A stretch of DNA of 64,000 nucleotides from Amoebophrya sp. A120 (lineage: Eukaryota > Sar > Dinophyceae > Syndiniales > Amoebophryaceae), in the NCBI GenBank assembly GCA_905178155.1, contig CAJINV010000005.1:501319-565318 (forward strand), given 5' to 3'. Under the pieces are notes generated by a model. The model was not told the DNA's origin. It was given only the letters and a program-made list of their open reading frames with translations, and made no database searches. A program made the translations under genes and the position numbers. Positions 22,501 through 33,500 of the stretch are shown piece by piece. Every line of letters begins with the position of its first letter. Position 1 is the stretch's first letter.

Positions 22501-23927
22501 CGCGGTGTCCTGGGGGCCAAACTTGATGGGGCGCGGGTGGAACTCTATCCTGTGCAAAAGTATCGCACTCGTACAAATGCAAGTCTTGCATTACAAATCT
22601 TGTTTCCAAGGCAAATCTGCATTACAAATTTTATTTCTCACGCTGAGGAAATTTGTAATGCATTTATACGAGTACGATACTTTTGCAATGCATAAACTCC
22701 GCCTTGTGGAATTCGATGTCTGGAGAGGATGATGAAGCATCTTCCTGTGATATTACAATGAAAAATGCCCCCACCCCCGAACTTGGGAGCATTTGTATTG
22801 CAAACCTTTCCAAATGAAACATTTGCCCTCTTCTTGCACCTATCAGCATCACAGGTTTCCAATCGTGAATAGCAACAATTTGTATTGCAAAAGACCCCAG
22901 CAAGAGTGGCGCTTGTCATGCAAGCGATGCAATAGTACACGCCTAGACTCTGCATCAGAAAGATTCATACTCCTTTCATGCATGGCAAAAAGTTTTCATT
23001 TGGAAACTTCGCAGCACAAATTATTGCAACTTTGGGGGTGGGGGCATTTTTCATTGTAATATGTGACGTCGAGTCCTTCTCTGTAGTTGTTTCCGGCGCA
23101 TAAAGATTTTCTCTCGATGTACTAGCGATAGCAGCTGCATCGCCATCGTATCTTTTAGCCTCACTGCCTGAGGAAGTCATGGGTGTTGGACCTCCATACC
23201 CATGCGAGGCATCAGGATGAACCTTGCCACCGGTTCTACTCTCGCCACCGGCGGTTTCCTCCTTCTCCAGTACGCTGGACCATTGCTCCTTGCTGTCTGT
23301 AGTCGCGACGGCAGCACGAGAACTTCTAGGAAGACCTGTTTCTGTACTGGCAGGTGTTTGTTGTGGTCGTGTAGCAGAAGCTCCTGCATCATCCGCTATG
23401 GCTGCGTAATTTTTCCTCGACGCGCCGCGCAACGACGGCGTTGGTGCTTTCTCTCCAATCAGTTGCCGCGGTTTTCTTGCATCGGAAGGAATTTTATTTT
23501 CCTCCTCGTCCGCCACCGCATTGCCCTCCTGATCATACGCCACGGCAGAGTCATGCTCTTCGAGTGCCTCTTCCGTTTTCTGGAGGAACGCATTGGCGTT
23601 ATTTTCTTCGGCAATAAAGTTGTTCTCCAGCCCAAAGTTTTCCGCTTCTAGTGTCTGCTCGTCTTGCGGATCTCCACCGGCTGTGGCTCGAGGGTCTCCG
23701 ACAAAAATATCACGACCTTCGTCCTTCAATGCAGGGCTAGAGTCGTCCTCGTCGGTCAACGCCGGTTTATTCACTGGGTCAGCTGTCGCATAAACGCAGG
23801 TGGTCCAACGTCTCACTGTAAAAGTGTAAAAATGCAGAAGCGCAGCGAAAAAGTAGCCGGAACTACTAGTACAACACCCACGAGGACAACACGTCAGCAA
23901 GGAGCGCCGTGGTGGCCGCTGCCGCAT
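13535..23927 (-). CDS. Giant secretory-type protein of unknown function, about 2,100 aa, with about 18 introners
   Basis: The ATG at 23927 gives an Arg-rich start and a hydrophobic stretch (GYFFAALLHFYTFTV), likely a signal peptide or anchor. Best exons: 23927-23062, 22745-22695, 22540-21136, 20921-20081, 19898-19865, 19622-19592, 19423-19240, 19086-18647, 18527-18341, 18072-18035, 17793-17636, 17385-16085, 15907-15831, 15560-15272, then short exons to a stop at 13537-13535. Only 18646-18528 is a plain GT-AG intron; the other joins follow the introner rule. Long Ser/Glu/Gln-rich linkers (residues about 50-500 and 1500-1950) alternate with better-folded blocks such as LTWTAFVLGKSFRTATK, GTLFVLPEEGQYITFRHAV and KSVRKFFSLVLNPVKLMEY. 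The C-terminus is Trp-rich (GWLWNPKEKKWEKWEWV). The tetrapeptide FLQE or close variants recurs. No family recognised. The junctions after about 14980 are the least certain. Confidence 0.75.
13544..13713. mobile_element. Likely introner, family H, diverged
   Basis: The right end (TTTTTACACAGAATA) matches the family H end at 12619. The left end is uncertain; TATGTGTACC at 13544 is the best candidate. If right, splicing leads straight to the stop of the giant gene. Confidence 0.4.
13773..13961. mobile_element. Introner, family A, diverged
   Basis: 189-bp core with weakened ends (TATGCATTTCAATAG and CTTTTGCATCGAGGATA). Flanking 5-mers TTCCG and TTCCA. Excision joins WKWW to KPEQPNVVEPM in frame. 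Confidence 0.75.
13992..14221. mobile_element. Introner, family B
   Basis: Ends AATGGAGTTCTCAAATG (first T mutated to A) and CATTTGAGAATCCCATA. Exact duplication TGGCA. Excision joins FHPKGGGA to KQLVWKWW. Confidence 0.85.
14267..14565. mobile_element. Introner, family C, old copy
   Basis: Keeps the family C words (TGCAAAAATGTCTGGG left, CCAGACCCAGACA right) but its outer ends and flanking 5-mers (GGCTG and ACCGT) no longer match, as expected for an older insertion. Excision keeps the reading frame. Confidence 0.7.
14636..14790. mobile_element. Introner, family A
   Basis: 155-bp core between exact copies of GGTCC. Excision joins MVLLED to QPKTGKKGLKRDWDEAR in frame. Confidence 0.9.
14850..14978. 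mobile_element. Inverted-repeat element, family F, intron-like
   Basis: A near-perfect 20-bp inverted repeat (CATATTTGTAATGCAAAAAT) bounds a 129-bp segment inside the giant gene. Its exons read in frame only if it is removed. No clear 5-bp duplication and no terminal AG, so the splice points are unresolved. Confidence 0.55.
15083..15271. mobile_element. Introner, family G
   Basis: Ends TATGAGAGTGCACAAC and GTTGTGCACTCTCATA. Flanking 5-mers AGCGA and AGCCA. Excision joins GGGEDG to WLWNPKEKKW. The only copy of this family in the window. Confidence 0.85.
15566..15830. mobile_element. Introner, family E
   Basis: Ends TATCCAAGGAAAATAAAACTG and the matching inverted copy; exact duplication GTACT. 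A 14-bp perfect hairpin lies inside (15647-15660 with 15668-15681). Excision joins DDYYDESEY to VNKKVKESES. Confidence 0.88.
15913..16084. mobile_element. Introner, family A, diverged
   Basis: 172-bp core with ends TATGCATGGTGGAAAAAG and CTTTTCGCCAGAGGATA. Flanking 5-mers GCGGG and ACGAC have mostly decayed. Excision joins FEDLDGG to TPADWDEGDW in frame. Confidence 0.7.
17391..17635. mobile_element. Introner, family B
   Basis: Exact duplication GAGAC. The left end is TGTGGCGCTCTCAAC, one base off the family start. Excision joins FGIFEVVS to AQTFDLLRAVG. Confidence 0.88.
17799..18034. mobile_element. Introner, family B
   Basis: Exact duplication TAGGC; ends TATGGAGTTCTCAAATG and CGTTTGAGAACGCCATA. 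Excision joins HIVPFGL to QPNFALVPQH. Confidence 0.9.
18078..18340. mobile_element. Introner, family C
   Basis: Exact duplication CCGCC; ends TATCAACTGTAAAAATGTC and TTTTTACAGTCGATA. Excision joins PPLALA to DGKNKFHIV. Confidence 0.9.
19092..19239. mobile_element. Introner, family A
   Basis: 148-bp core between exact copies of CCACC. Excision joins KKIRLRPV to GVKDDLFGDM. Confidence 0.9.
19429..19591. mobile_element. Introner, family A
   Basis: 163-bp core between exact copies of TGTCC. Excision joins LLPAGT to LFVLPEEGQY. Confidence 0.9.
19628..19864. mobile_element. Introner, family B
   Basis: 237-bp core between exact copies of TTCGG. Excision joins EDPKRWP to KGSSVLLPAG. The exon between this copy and the next family A copy is only about 31 bp long. 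Confidence 0.9.
19904..20080. mobile_element. Introner, family A
   Basis: 177-bp core; flanking 5-mers CCAGC and CTAGC. Contains an internal tandem copy of a word ending AATTTGTAATG. Excision joins MIAEVML to VADQEDPKRW. Confidence 0.85.
20927..21135. mobile_element. Introner, family E
   Basis: 209-bp core with ends TATGCAAGAAAAAAACTGTG and the inverted copy; flanking 5-mers GTCCT and ATCCT. Keeps the family's internal hairpin (GCATGACAG with CTGTCATGC). Excision joins ALGEDEED to GGKASSASSS. Confidence 0.88.
22546..22694. mobile_element. Introner, family A
   Basis: 149-bp core between exact copies of AACTC. Excision joins DIEFHKAE to FHPRPIKFG. Confidence 0.9.
22751..23061. mobile_element. 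Introner, family D
   Basis: 311-bp core between exact copies of TGTGA; ends TATTACAATGAAAAATG and CATTTTTCATTGTAATA. Excision joins TTTEKDST to SQEDASSSSP. Confidence 0.9.
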
Positions 23928-25320
23928 TTTTATCTTCGTGGAAGGGACTCCTGGATAGAAAATTTCATTAGCCGATTACTTGTGTCACAAGCTTCCTAAT
24001 GTACGCTTTTATTGCCGGCGCCGTAGCCTAGGCGCTCGGTAGTAGATGGATCTGGATTTCTTCCGTATCAAAGCTTTGATCGTAGTTCATCCCCATGTCT
24101 GTCCAGCTCGTCATTGTCCAGCCGCCCAAAACCCAACAAATTCTTCTACCCTGTGTCGCTCAGAAACATACCTCGCGGTTCTAATCAACATTTCATCAAG
24201 GCTTCTCTCTCTACTGTGTTCTAGAAGCGGTTTTCAATCCACTTTGTCTTCCGCTTGCTTGGGCTGTCACACTTTGATTGGTTCCATCTCTACTCGTACT
24301 CTTAGAAGTTACAGTCTCTCTTGTTGCATTTACTCTGCTGTGTCCTCCACCAAAAAATACCACTTCCGCCTCTCTTGCTTCCCTTCGCAGTTCTGCCACC
24401 TCCGCTCACTAGAAAAAAGAGAAGCACGTCGCAACACCACAAACGCGGCCGCTTGTTCCACTTGCTATTGATGACTCTGGCACAATAATAACGAAGCACT
24501 CAAAACTTCGTCACATGTTGTACACATGCAACGAACTGTGTTCATCAAAACGCCCAGGATTTCTTTCTCCTCACGAAAGCGCGCCAATAGGAAAAACAGT
24601 CTGTGTGGTCTTTTTCATTCGCGATGTTGATGTAGAAATCTCAGTCATCTTGTTTGTCGAGGACCACACGACGAACGAAGCACGACGGCGTTACACACAA
24701 TGAAAATTGTATGGCACCACTAATAAAAGTAAAACTAGTACACAAGCAATGAAGCCGGTACAACCAAAAGTATAAGAAATCTGATTTTGCAAGAATAAAA
24801 AACAAAGCCAAGAAAAAAGAAAAGCAAAAGATGACGATGCAAGAAGAAAAATGTAGCGCGATGCAATAGTAACAACTTTTGTTGCAGCGGAACAATAAAG
24901 TTCTACTTCATTTCACACACTTTCGAAAACTTTCCCCGTGATATCGTTTGAAAGGCACAGGAGGCCTAAAAAAGTGAGTTTGTCGAATGCATTATTCTCT
25001 TCTGATGTGTAGTTTTCTTTTTGTAAAAAAGCAAGTTGTCGCACACAAGTGAGGAACTTCATTTGTCGAGAACAAAAAAGAAGCTCGCAAGTAGAGACGC
25101 AGTAGAAGGTCGCGGCACAATGCAGATTCATCACAGTGACCTCTACCGGATCTTCGTGGTGAGAGAAGAGGCGTGCTATGGCGGGCACTCTTCCTGCGGG
25201 CCTGGAAAAAGGTTTTCTTTCCATAAATGCACAGTTTTTACTTTATTACTTTGTCATGCAGTAGCGAGAAAATGCTGAGGAAATTGAAATTGTTCATGCG
25301 AGGATCATGAAACACGATCA
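23928..25320. other. Intergenic region, no gene supported
   Basis: About 1.4 kb between the start of the giant gene and the end of the eIF4E-like gene; must hold the giant gene's promoter. A-rich on the plus strand near 24700-24880. Short ORFs only, none with features. Confidence 0.5.
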
Positions 25321-26696
25321 TCAAGCCGTACATGAGTCCGACACGGTTATCCAAGTCTCGGTTCTGGAGCCGTCGTGACTGCTGTACTTAATGCTGAAAG
25401 CGTCGCGGCTTTGGACCTGAAAGTGATTTCAGATTGAGTTTGTGGTGCATGCAATTCAAGTTCTTTTTTGAAACCAACTTCTCCCTACCGGTTGCGCAAG
25501 AACGCACGCATACATTCATTCTGCTTGTCCACTACATGCATCTATCTACTAGCACCACACAAAAACATCTGAAAAAACAAAAAATACGTCGAGAATATTT
25601 CTGATGCGCAGGTCGATTTCGCGGATGGCGGTACTGGACCCGTTTTTGTTCCACATCTCGACCTTCCAGGCCTTCTTGAAAAGGGAAAACGTAACCTGTG
25701 GGATGATGGTTTGCATAATTTTAATTGCGGCATTGAAAAAATCTCAGAATTTACATCAAATTGTCACGCATATTAATAAGTAATCACGACCACGAGCGCT
25801 TTAACAAGCACACTGAGGTTTTCTTTTTCTCAAAGCACGACCAAAAACCTCTATACCCCGAGGATCTCGTCGTCCGCTTCTTCCAAAATGTCTCGAAAAA
25901 GCCCGCCAATAAACGCCAAACACAACTCCGTGAAGGCAGGGAATCGATCAGTGGCCGCAACTTGTGCGAGGACCCAACGACCTGATTTTGGATTTTTTCT
26001 CATCCTATTTGAAACAAGACAAGGTTGTACCTGGCTTTCTTGATAGATGCACAGCACTGCGCAAGACGCACTTGTTGCGCTCCGATTCGAAAACCAGTAC
26101 CAATTTTTTTGTGCGACGCAAATAATCGCATCGGCATCGAACAACAGAAAAGCTCAAGCATATACTGATATTCAGTTTATACCGCCCGTCTTATTTGCCG
26201 GGTCTTCCCAGAGGGGTCTCACGCCCTGTTTGAACAGACTCATCGCACCGAATCCCTCCTGCAACTGGTTCCATAACCGCCAAAAATCCTGCACGGTGGA
26301 CACGTCGCAGATTTTTTCCAAGCCCACCTCGTACTTTCCCGTTTTCTTGGCCCCCATTATCGAAAACATGTCCTGGAAGAAAAAGGAGTAGCTTTGGGAA
26401 AGCGGGAACAACATCGTCGACCGGACTATTTTCGGGTTTGCTTCCTCCGTGACGTCGTCGACTACCATCAGGAATTCCGCGGCGGTTGTCATATCGAAAT
26501 CGTAGTCCTCCTCAAACTCGTATGCGCCGAGCGCATTCAGCTTTTCCAACGCGAGATTTCTCATTTCGATCTTCTCCGCAGACCAGTTTCGGAACTTTTT
26601 CAAGTTCACAGTAGAGGATTGACTCCCGCCGGCCTTGTTAGTGGGCATTGCTCTGACTCCGCCGGCGCCGTTGGCGGTCGTGGGGGAGGGGGTCAT
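25321..26696 (-). CDS. eIF4E-family cap-binding translation factor, 280 aa
   Basis: Binds the mRNA 5' cap or a relative of that role in translation. Exons 26696-26183, 25981-25857, 25695-25588, 25416-25321, all GT-AG, 281 codons including stop. The first 60 residues are a Gly/Thr/Asn-rich tail. Family motifs follow in order: TVQDFWRLWNQL, LFKQGVRPLWEDPANKTGGRWVL (the Trp-Glu of RPLWED is the second cap-stacking Trp and its Glu partner), LAFIGGLF, EILGV, and KVEMWNKN. At the place of the first cap-stacking Trp the sequence reads SYSFFFQDM, so Trp seems replaced by an aromatic Phe or Tyr. That points to a divergent class like 4EHP rather than a housekeeping eIF4E-1. Dinoflagellates carry many eIF4E variants. 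The family is clear; the class is inferred. Confidence 0.88.
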
Positions 26697-27591
26697 GGTT
26701 TATTTAGCAGGCGGAGAGGCGCTCCGATGTCGTGTCTTGTGAATATTTTTTCAGGTCGTGACTACTACAACTAGCTCCTCCTTCTCGATGGGTGATCAAT
26801 GCTCCACAACTCCGGGGGGAGGTCGCTATTCTTGTCCTAGAAAGTAGGGAAAGCAAGGAATTGGATTTATTCCCGGTCGCGGTCGGTTCTTCCGATGGTA
26901 TGACTGTGTTGCAGAAAATTACTGCCCACCAGCTTGCACGCGGCGACGTTGGCGACGTCGGAGACCGCAGGCGAAACTGACTAAAATAGATTTGGCGTTG
27001 TTCTAGGAAATTGCTTCAAGCGAATAGGAGCTAGAATTAATATTCTTGTAGAGGCTATTTCTAGAGCGAAAAGCTACAACAACTGCCACTAACTTGCTAT
27101 TGATGCATACTCCCTGCCAGAATTCGATAAAAATATAGTCACGCGACGAGCTTGCAAGCAGTTATGAGTCCAACAAAAGGCAAGAACTCTCCCTATTACT
27201 ATAGCTCTCGTTGCTCCAAAAAAATTATGAATCGAGCGAATTCGGGAGCGTGCTTGATGTTTGCACTTACGACATACTGGCTCACGTCGTATGAATACGC
27301 TTTCTAAAGCACACAGTGGCTCGGTCACGTTTGTCTTCTGTCGATTCAGTCCAATTTGTATCTTTTGATGCCGCGTGCGTCGTGGCTCGTTTTGCATTTC
27401 TGTTCCGCTACTCTCGTCAACATGGTGATGGAGCTAATCAGAAAAATTCTCTGACCTCTTTTTCTTTTCCTCTGTGCCAGGTTCGAAACTGTGCCATGTA
27501 AATTCGAACTGAACACCAGAGCTCTTCGTCTTTTCGTGTGAAGACGGCGATCCGATCCTCCTTTTTTCTCCTGAACCCTGAATCGGCATCG
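26697..27591. other. Intergenic region, nothing seen
   Basis: Spacer between the eIF4E-like start and the 3' end of the coiled-coil gene. ORFs up to 102 codons look random in composition. Confidence 0.5.
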
Positions 27592-30500
27592 TTATTCCAT
27601 TTTAATTTCTGAAGATAGCCTCCTGATCACATTTTTAAGTTTAGCTCCCACGGCTGAAAGCGTGCGTTCTTTGTAAGCTTCTACCTGCGTGGCCGCAGCA
27701 GGTGCCCGGGGCGTCAAGACGCCGGAAGTTTTGTCTCTCCCCCAGCAGGTTGAGTTCGAGTAAGTACGGCGAAGGGTATACACGAAGAACTTGAAGATGC
27801 AGCTCGTAGCTGCGATGCGTAGCGTAAATTATTACCAAGGCATAGCAATGGGAAGTTTTAGTTCTCGGAAGAAGGTCGCACTTCGGTAAAACAGAAGTAG
27901 TTCTGGGAAGAAGGAAACCAGTGCGGTGGGAGAAAGACGAGGCGACCTGCTCTGAGACATGGACTGGATCGGGAGTCCATCGTGATACAATAGATTGATA
28001 AAGCGAAAATCCTTACTGCCTCGATCGGCAACGCGTGTAGCATTTCTTTGTCTTTGTAGTTACGAGCAACCTTGTCAAGCGGAATTCTAACATACGCGAG
28101 CGGAAAACAATTTCGTACTGTTATTGGTACTACCAACCTAGGTATGCTGATGAGCCTTCTATCTGCGTTCTCATATCATGATGAGAAGCGCAAACCAGCA
28201 AACCAACCACGACGAATCATGTCCTGAACTTAATCAGAGACACCGGAACAGCTCGTCCCCGAAGCGCGAGAGCATACCACGACGATCTCTACTAATTCGC
28301 CAAGCCATTCACCTTCAAGAATGCTTTCTCCTGCATTTTTCTTCGCTGCTCCGCTGCCATGCGCATCCTGCTTTCTAGCGTCGTGTCCATGTTGTTTCCC
28401 GCAGCACTCTATCAAATGCAAAAATGTCTGTGTCTGGAAGATTGCTAGTCCGGCGTGACTTTGAGCTCTGTATTGCGTGGCGGCAAAGGGCTTCTCTTCC
28501 CTGTCATGCAAAAACGCAGTTTCTCATGCGGAGTACGCAACTCTGAACCACGGAAAAACTTGTCATGCTTGGCAGTGCTTTACAGTATGCGCATTTTTCC
28601 CTGACTTGCATCACAAGTTTCCAGACCCAGACATTTTTGCAATCCATACACTCTGTACCGACTGCCGGCGCAACTGATTGAAGCCCCGCGAGATGACAGA
28701 AGACGTCACCGACTGTTGAGCAGAACTGTCTGCGTAAAACGGAAGCTGAGGCGTTTGGTCGTTGCTGTTCTTCAAAACAGAAGGACCTGGTTGAGGAAAA
28801 GGACTTTGATAGGAAGAGGTCGTGCTGTGGAAGTTTTGCTGGGCTTGGTGTGCTGGCGGAAGTTGTTGGACACCGTCGTTGTAGGAAGCATGTTGCACCA
28901 CGCCTGCATGAGGATTCGACGGGGGAGCAGCAGCCGTCCACTGAGGTGCGGGCTGAACAGCAAACTGGGGCTGCGTTTGCTGTGGGATCGCAAACTGTAC
29001 CGGATGGTGTGGCTGAAATTGCTGCTGTTGCGGTGCGGTGGTAAATTGCGGAACAGAAGGAGCTGCAGTGCCCTGTCGGGTAAAATGCGGGCCACCCCCG
29101 GAAAGAACTTGCTGCGGCGGCATGGAATGATGATTATACGCAGAAGGGTACGGTTGCGGCTGAGAAACCGAAACCTGTATCACCGGTTGAGGGGCAGCCT
29201 GCTGTTGCTGAGGAAACGCGGCAGAAGAGGGCTGCGACTGACTGACCGGCTGCTGGTACGCAAACGCAGAGTGCTGCACTTGCGTAGGGTGCGCGAGCTG
29301 ACTCGGAGCTGCGGGCGCGGAATGAGAGTGTTGCACAGGTCGTGGGAGATATGATGTGGTGTCGCGCTGGGCCGATCCGCCTCTGGTACTTCCTTGTTGA
29401 AACGAATACGGAGCATGTTGATGTTCCCCTGGTAACCACGATGACAGCCGAACGCCCCCCGGCGGAGCAGATCGCTCCTGTGCGCGCGCTGGGCGAGAAG
29501 AGACGAACTCAGCAAACCGACCGACAGAAGAAGCGCGAGAGTTTCTTCCGGATGTGAGGCCACCGACGGTTGCAATACCTTTGATACATAGATGCAGAAT
29601 CGTGAGGAATTCATCACATACACTAGAAGTATCGAACGCAGATATTATCGCTCACCCTCAAAGTTCTACAGAAATCTTTCAAACTACTGCTTTTCAAATC
29701 TTCTTCGTGGTAGAAGACCGGTTTTGTCAGACGCAAATTACCCATGAAGAAGTGTCTCGCCCATGCCCACACACTAGATGTGGTAGGCGCGGTAGTGACA
29801 AAATCTAGGTGTCATCCTGGTGTGCCATACAAATTTTCGCTCGGAAAGTTGAATGACAATGAGCACAAAGGAACTACAAACCGACACTTTCCAACAGATC
29901 AAGAGCAACTCACACACACAATCAAGCAGGGATCAGTACTTGACAGATCGTGCTGACTCAGGCCTCCACCGCCGTTGCCACCGACACTTCTGCTGCCTGC
30001 GACGGAGGATGCCGCAGAGGAGAAGAACTTGCGGCAGGTCTCGGAAAGTTCTGTCTGCAGCTCTATGTTGTCGGACACCATTTTCTCCGAGTACTTGCTC
30101 TGCACCGCCAATTTGCTCTCGATCCGCATGCGGTTTCGCCGCTCCCGCTGTTTTAACGAATTTTCAACGATGGCGGAACTATGAAAACGATCTTTTTTGA
30201 AATCAGAAGTTCGCTCTGGCTCTCGTTCTTGTGCAGCATTTGCACTAATTGCAACTTGTCATTGGTAGAAGCTATGTATAGATTTGTCGCACGCACGAAA
30301 AGTCGTAAACACTAAACCATAGGTCCTTAAGGACGGTGAAGTGTTTTGACCAGATTTACTTTTCGCCTTTTGAAAATTAGCAGTGCAGCCCTTTATTTTA
30401 GCACGGTATACTATCAAACTCTGGCTCATGAATAAACGGAGCGCAGTGCTAGCGAACCCGTGCGGATGATGTAAGCGGATCATGTGGTACGTCTACGTTA

Positions 30501-33500
30501 ACAGACCACTAACTGTCATCTGGAAAACAGCTGCATCACGAAAATGATCAATACCTGGATTTCCATTTTGGCTGCGCGGATTTCCTCGTGCAGCTCGTAC
30601 TTTTCATTTTCGGAATAGAGCTGCATACGGACCAGCTCCTCAGCCAGCACGTTGTTCTCTTTTTCGAGGACCTTTGCGGGTAGAATTTACATAGTTTGCG
30701 TTTGAGTACAATTTCTAGAATTTCTGATCCCATCATTCTACATCTACTCAACAGCTGCACTGAATCTAAATTTGAAAGATCCCATGATCTTCTCGTTCAT
30801 GTTCAATTTACGCTAATGGTGGTGCTCGAACTGATAACAAAGCAAAAGGAAAATAGGCCGGCTTACCGCAATGTCCAGCGGGTCCGTACCATCGGCTTGT
30901 GAGGCGGACGCGCTTGGACCAAGTCTACCAGACGAGCCCTGCAGTCGTAAATGAAATGAAATTTATGCTAGACCATTTCGTGTGCTCGTGCTTCTGCACC
31001 TCTTTGCTCGTACAGTTACACCGCCAGATCTTTGGAAAAAAGCATGAGTGAAAACTGAAGACGGGAGTCATCTCTGATGTACCCTGTACGTATGGAAAGC
31101 GTTCTTGCGAATACCTGTGACCCCGTCCGGCCCATATTATCCCGGACGTGCGCGCCTCGCGCTCTTCTTGGGGGCATTGCTCCGTTCTCTGTGCTTGGCG
31201 TGCTGACGTCCGCAATGTGTACTTCTTCCTCCTCCTGCCCAGCGAGGAAAGGCGCGTCATTATCGACCATGGGATTGCCTTGTCCGTTGTTCATTAAACT
31301 AGACTGTACGCCGGCACAGGCCTTCAACTCCAGCAATTTCTGCCGTACCCGCCAGTGGTACTTCTGCTTCCCGCTTTCATTCACAGAAGAAGAGGACGTC
31401 GGTGTTCTGTTCCGCGAACCCATCACAGAGCTGTTGCCAGATAGTTGCCCGCCAGACAACTGCCGCAGCCTGCTAGCACGCTCTAAATCGCGGTCAAACG
31501 GTGAGTTCAGCAGCAACGTGTCTTGATTGTGATGAATCCGGCCATTATTCAAATTCATGGAATTCAAATGCGAATGCGTCGCCGACGCGCCGATTAGCAG
31601 AGACGGGGTTTGGTGATTCGACCGGGTGAATCTTGTCCTCGAAGGAGCGGTTTCCTCGCCGTTATTGTTGTTGAAAAACTGCTGGGGGTCATTGTGCTGT
31701 CGACTGCGCAGAAACGGGATTTGCATACTGCTGCCAGTACTGGCTGAAGCCGCTGCACCAGGTGGATTTTGCTGCTGTTGCTGCCTTTGCATTTGCTGTG
31801 CGTGGGAGTTCGATCCTGGTTGCAACTCCTCCATGATGTTCCCATTGCTGCAGTTCTTCATGAATCTGTGAATTTCATTCTGCGAATTGATCGAACTCGC
31901 ACCGCCGGCGGAAAGCTGGGAGCGGTTGTTGGGATTGTTCTCGTCACCGTCTACAGAAGCCGGTAGCTGCTGCTGCTGTTGACTATAATCTCCGGTGCCA
32001 TCTTGCTGAAAGTTGCTCACATTCTGGCTACTTTCTTCTTCCCCGCTGATGTCGTTCGAAGATGGGAGAATCAACTTCGGCACCATCACTCCGCTCCGAT
32101 TCAGCGGTTTCTGTTCCGGCGCTCGCACGGGCGGCGTAGACTCCGTGGACCGAACCGACGCCAGTCGGTAATTGTTTGAAGCCGCAGCAGCTGCACCACT
32201 GGTCGTGCTCCCCTGCAACGAATCCGGCGACGCGGACAACGTGCCGCCGCTCGAACCGTGCCCGTCGTGAATCTGGATCCTTAATGTGCCGCTTGCCTGG
32301 CGGCTCTGCGCGGCCGCGGAAGAGGAGGAGGTGTTGTGTCCTCTCGAAGACGATCCGATCATGCCTCTTCCACTACCCTGCAGCGCGCCACGATCTTCTG
32401 CCGGTGTCCTCGGCGTTACATCGGCTAGTATCGACGGTTCAAAATCTGAGTTTCCAGGGGAGTTCTCCCCTTTGATCGTCGACGCGAACTGGTCGTCTTG
32501 GAGATTGTTGTCTTGATCCACCACCACCGCGGCCGGGTAGTCGCCCGTCTGCCCGCCGATCCTCCTGGTATCCTTGTACAGCTCCCGGGGGTAGACGCTT
32601 TTTCCGCCGCTTCCCGGAGCAAGCGCACCGGCGGAGAAGTACAGATCGGTGGACGAGGCGAGCGACTGGGACACCGGATGCTGCTGCTGTAGTTGCTGCT
32701 GCTCGTAGGAGCTTTGCGAGGAAAGTATGCTAGAAGTTGTATTCTGCTGCTGCTGCTGCTGTTGCAAGAGAATGTCGTTTTGACTGACGGAACTTTGGTC
32801 GAACTTCAGCTGGATGCTGCTCGGCAAGGTGCTGTTGTTCGCCGTTGCATCACCGAGGATGAAGTTGCCAGACAATTGCCTAGAGCTTTAACACCCGTTA
32901 GCATGAGAAGTGGTGAATTTGTAGTGAATTTTGCATGCCAAATTGCAGATGAGCCCGCCGGGACATTGTCCCTCTTGGCCCTGTTCTGGGAAGTAGAAGG
33001 CCCTGCACCGCGCAGCAGCCGCGGGCTTTTGTGCAGTGGGCAGCCAGAGGACATGGCCGGGGCGCCGTTCTTTGGGCAGATTTTTGCGCCTCCCCGTTCC
33101 CGCAGAAGAGCACTGCAGCAGCCGCGGCAAAGACGCCAAAAATAAAGGCTGCGAGGCGCATACAACTAAGCAAGAAGGCAGGCAAGGACGAAAGGACCCG
33201 GCCGAGAGCTTTGACGCATTTTTCCGGCAGGCGCGTGAAATCTTGCGGCATTTTCAGCAGAATACAGACGGGCTTAGGGCAGCAGAGGACTCCGCTTTTT
33301 CCGCCTTTGCGTTCCTTCTCATGGCCTATCTGTGCACTTTTTTGAGCACTTTTCTGCGCTAAAGTTTGCTTATCACGGTCGAAAATGGGCGCCCGGTGAA
33401 TTTTGGGGTGAATTTTGAAAAGGGCGCCGGTGAATTTTGGCCTCCGGCTCCTTCGCAAAATTCGCTAGCGCGTGAGAAACTCCGGGTTTGGGGGCTTCAA

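Noticed and set aside
32898-33458. ORF of 186 codons inside the 1.19-kb element
   Set aside because: No transposase motif; basic and Ala/Cys-rich without homology that I can see. Treated as non-coding interior.
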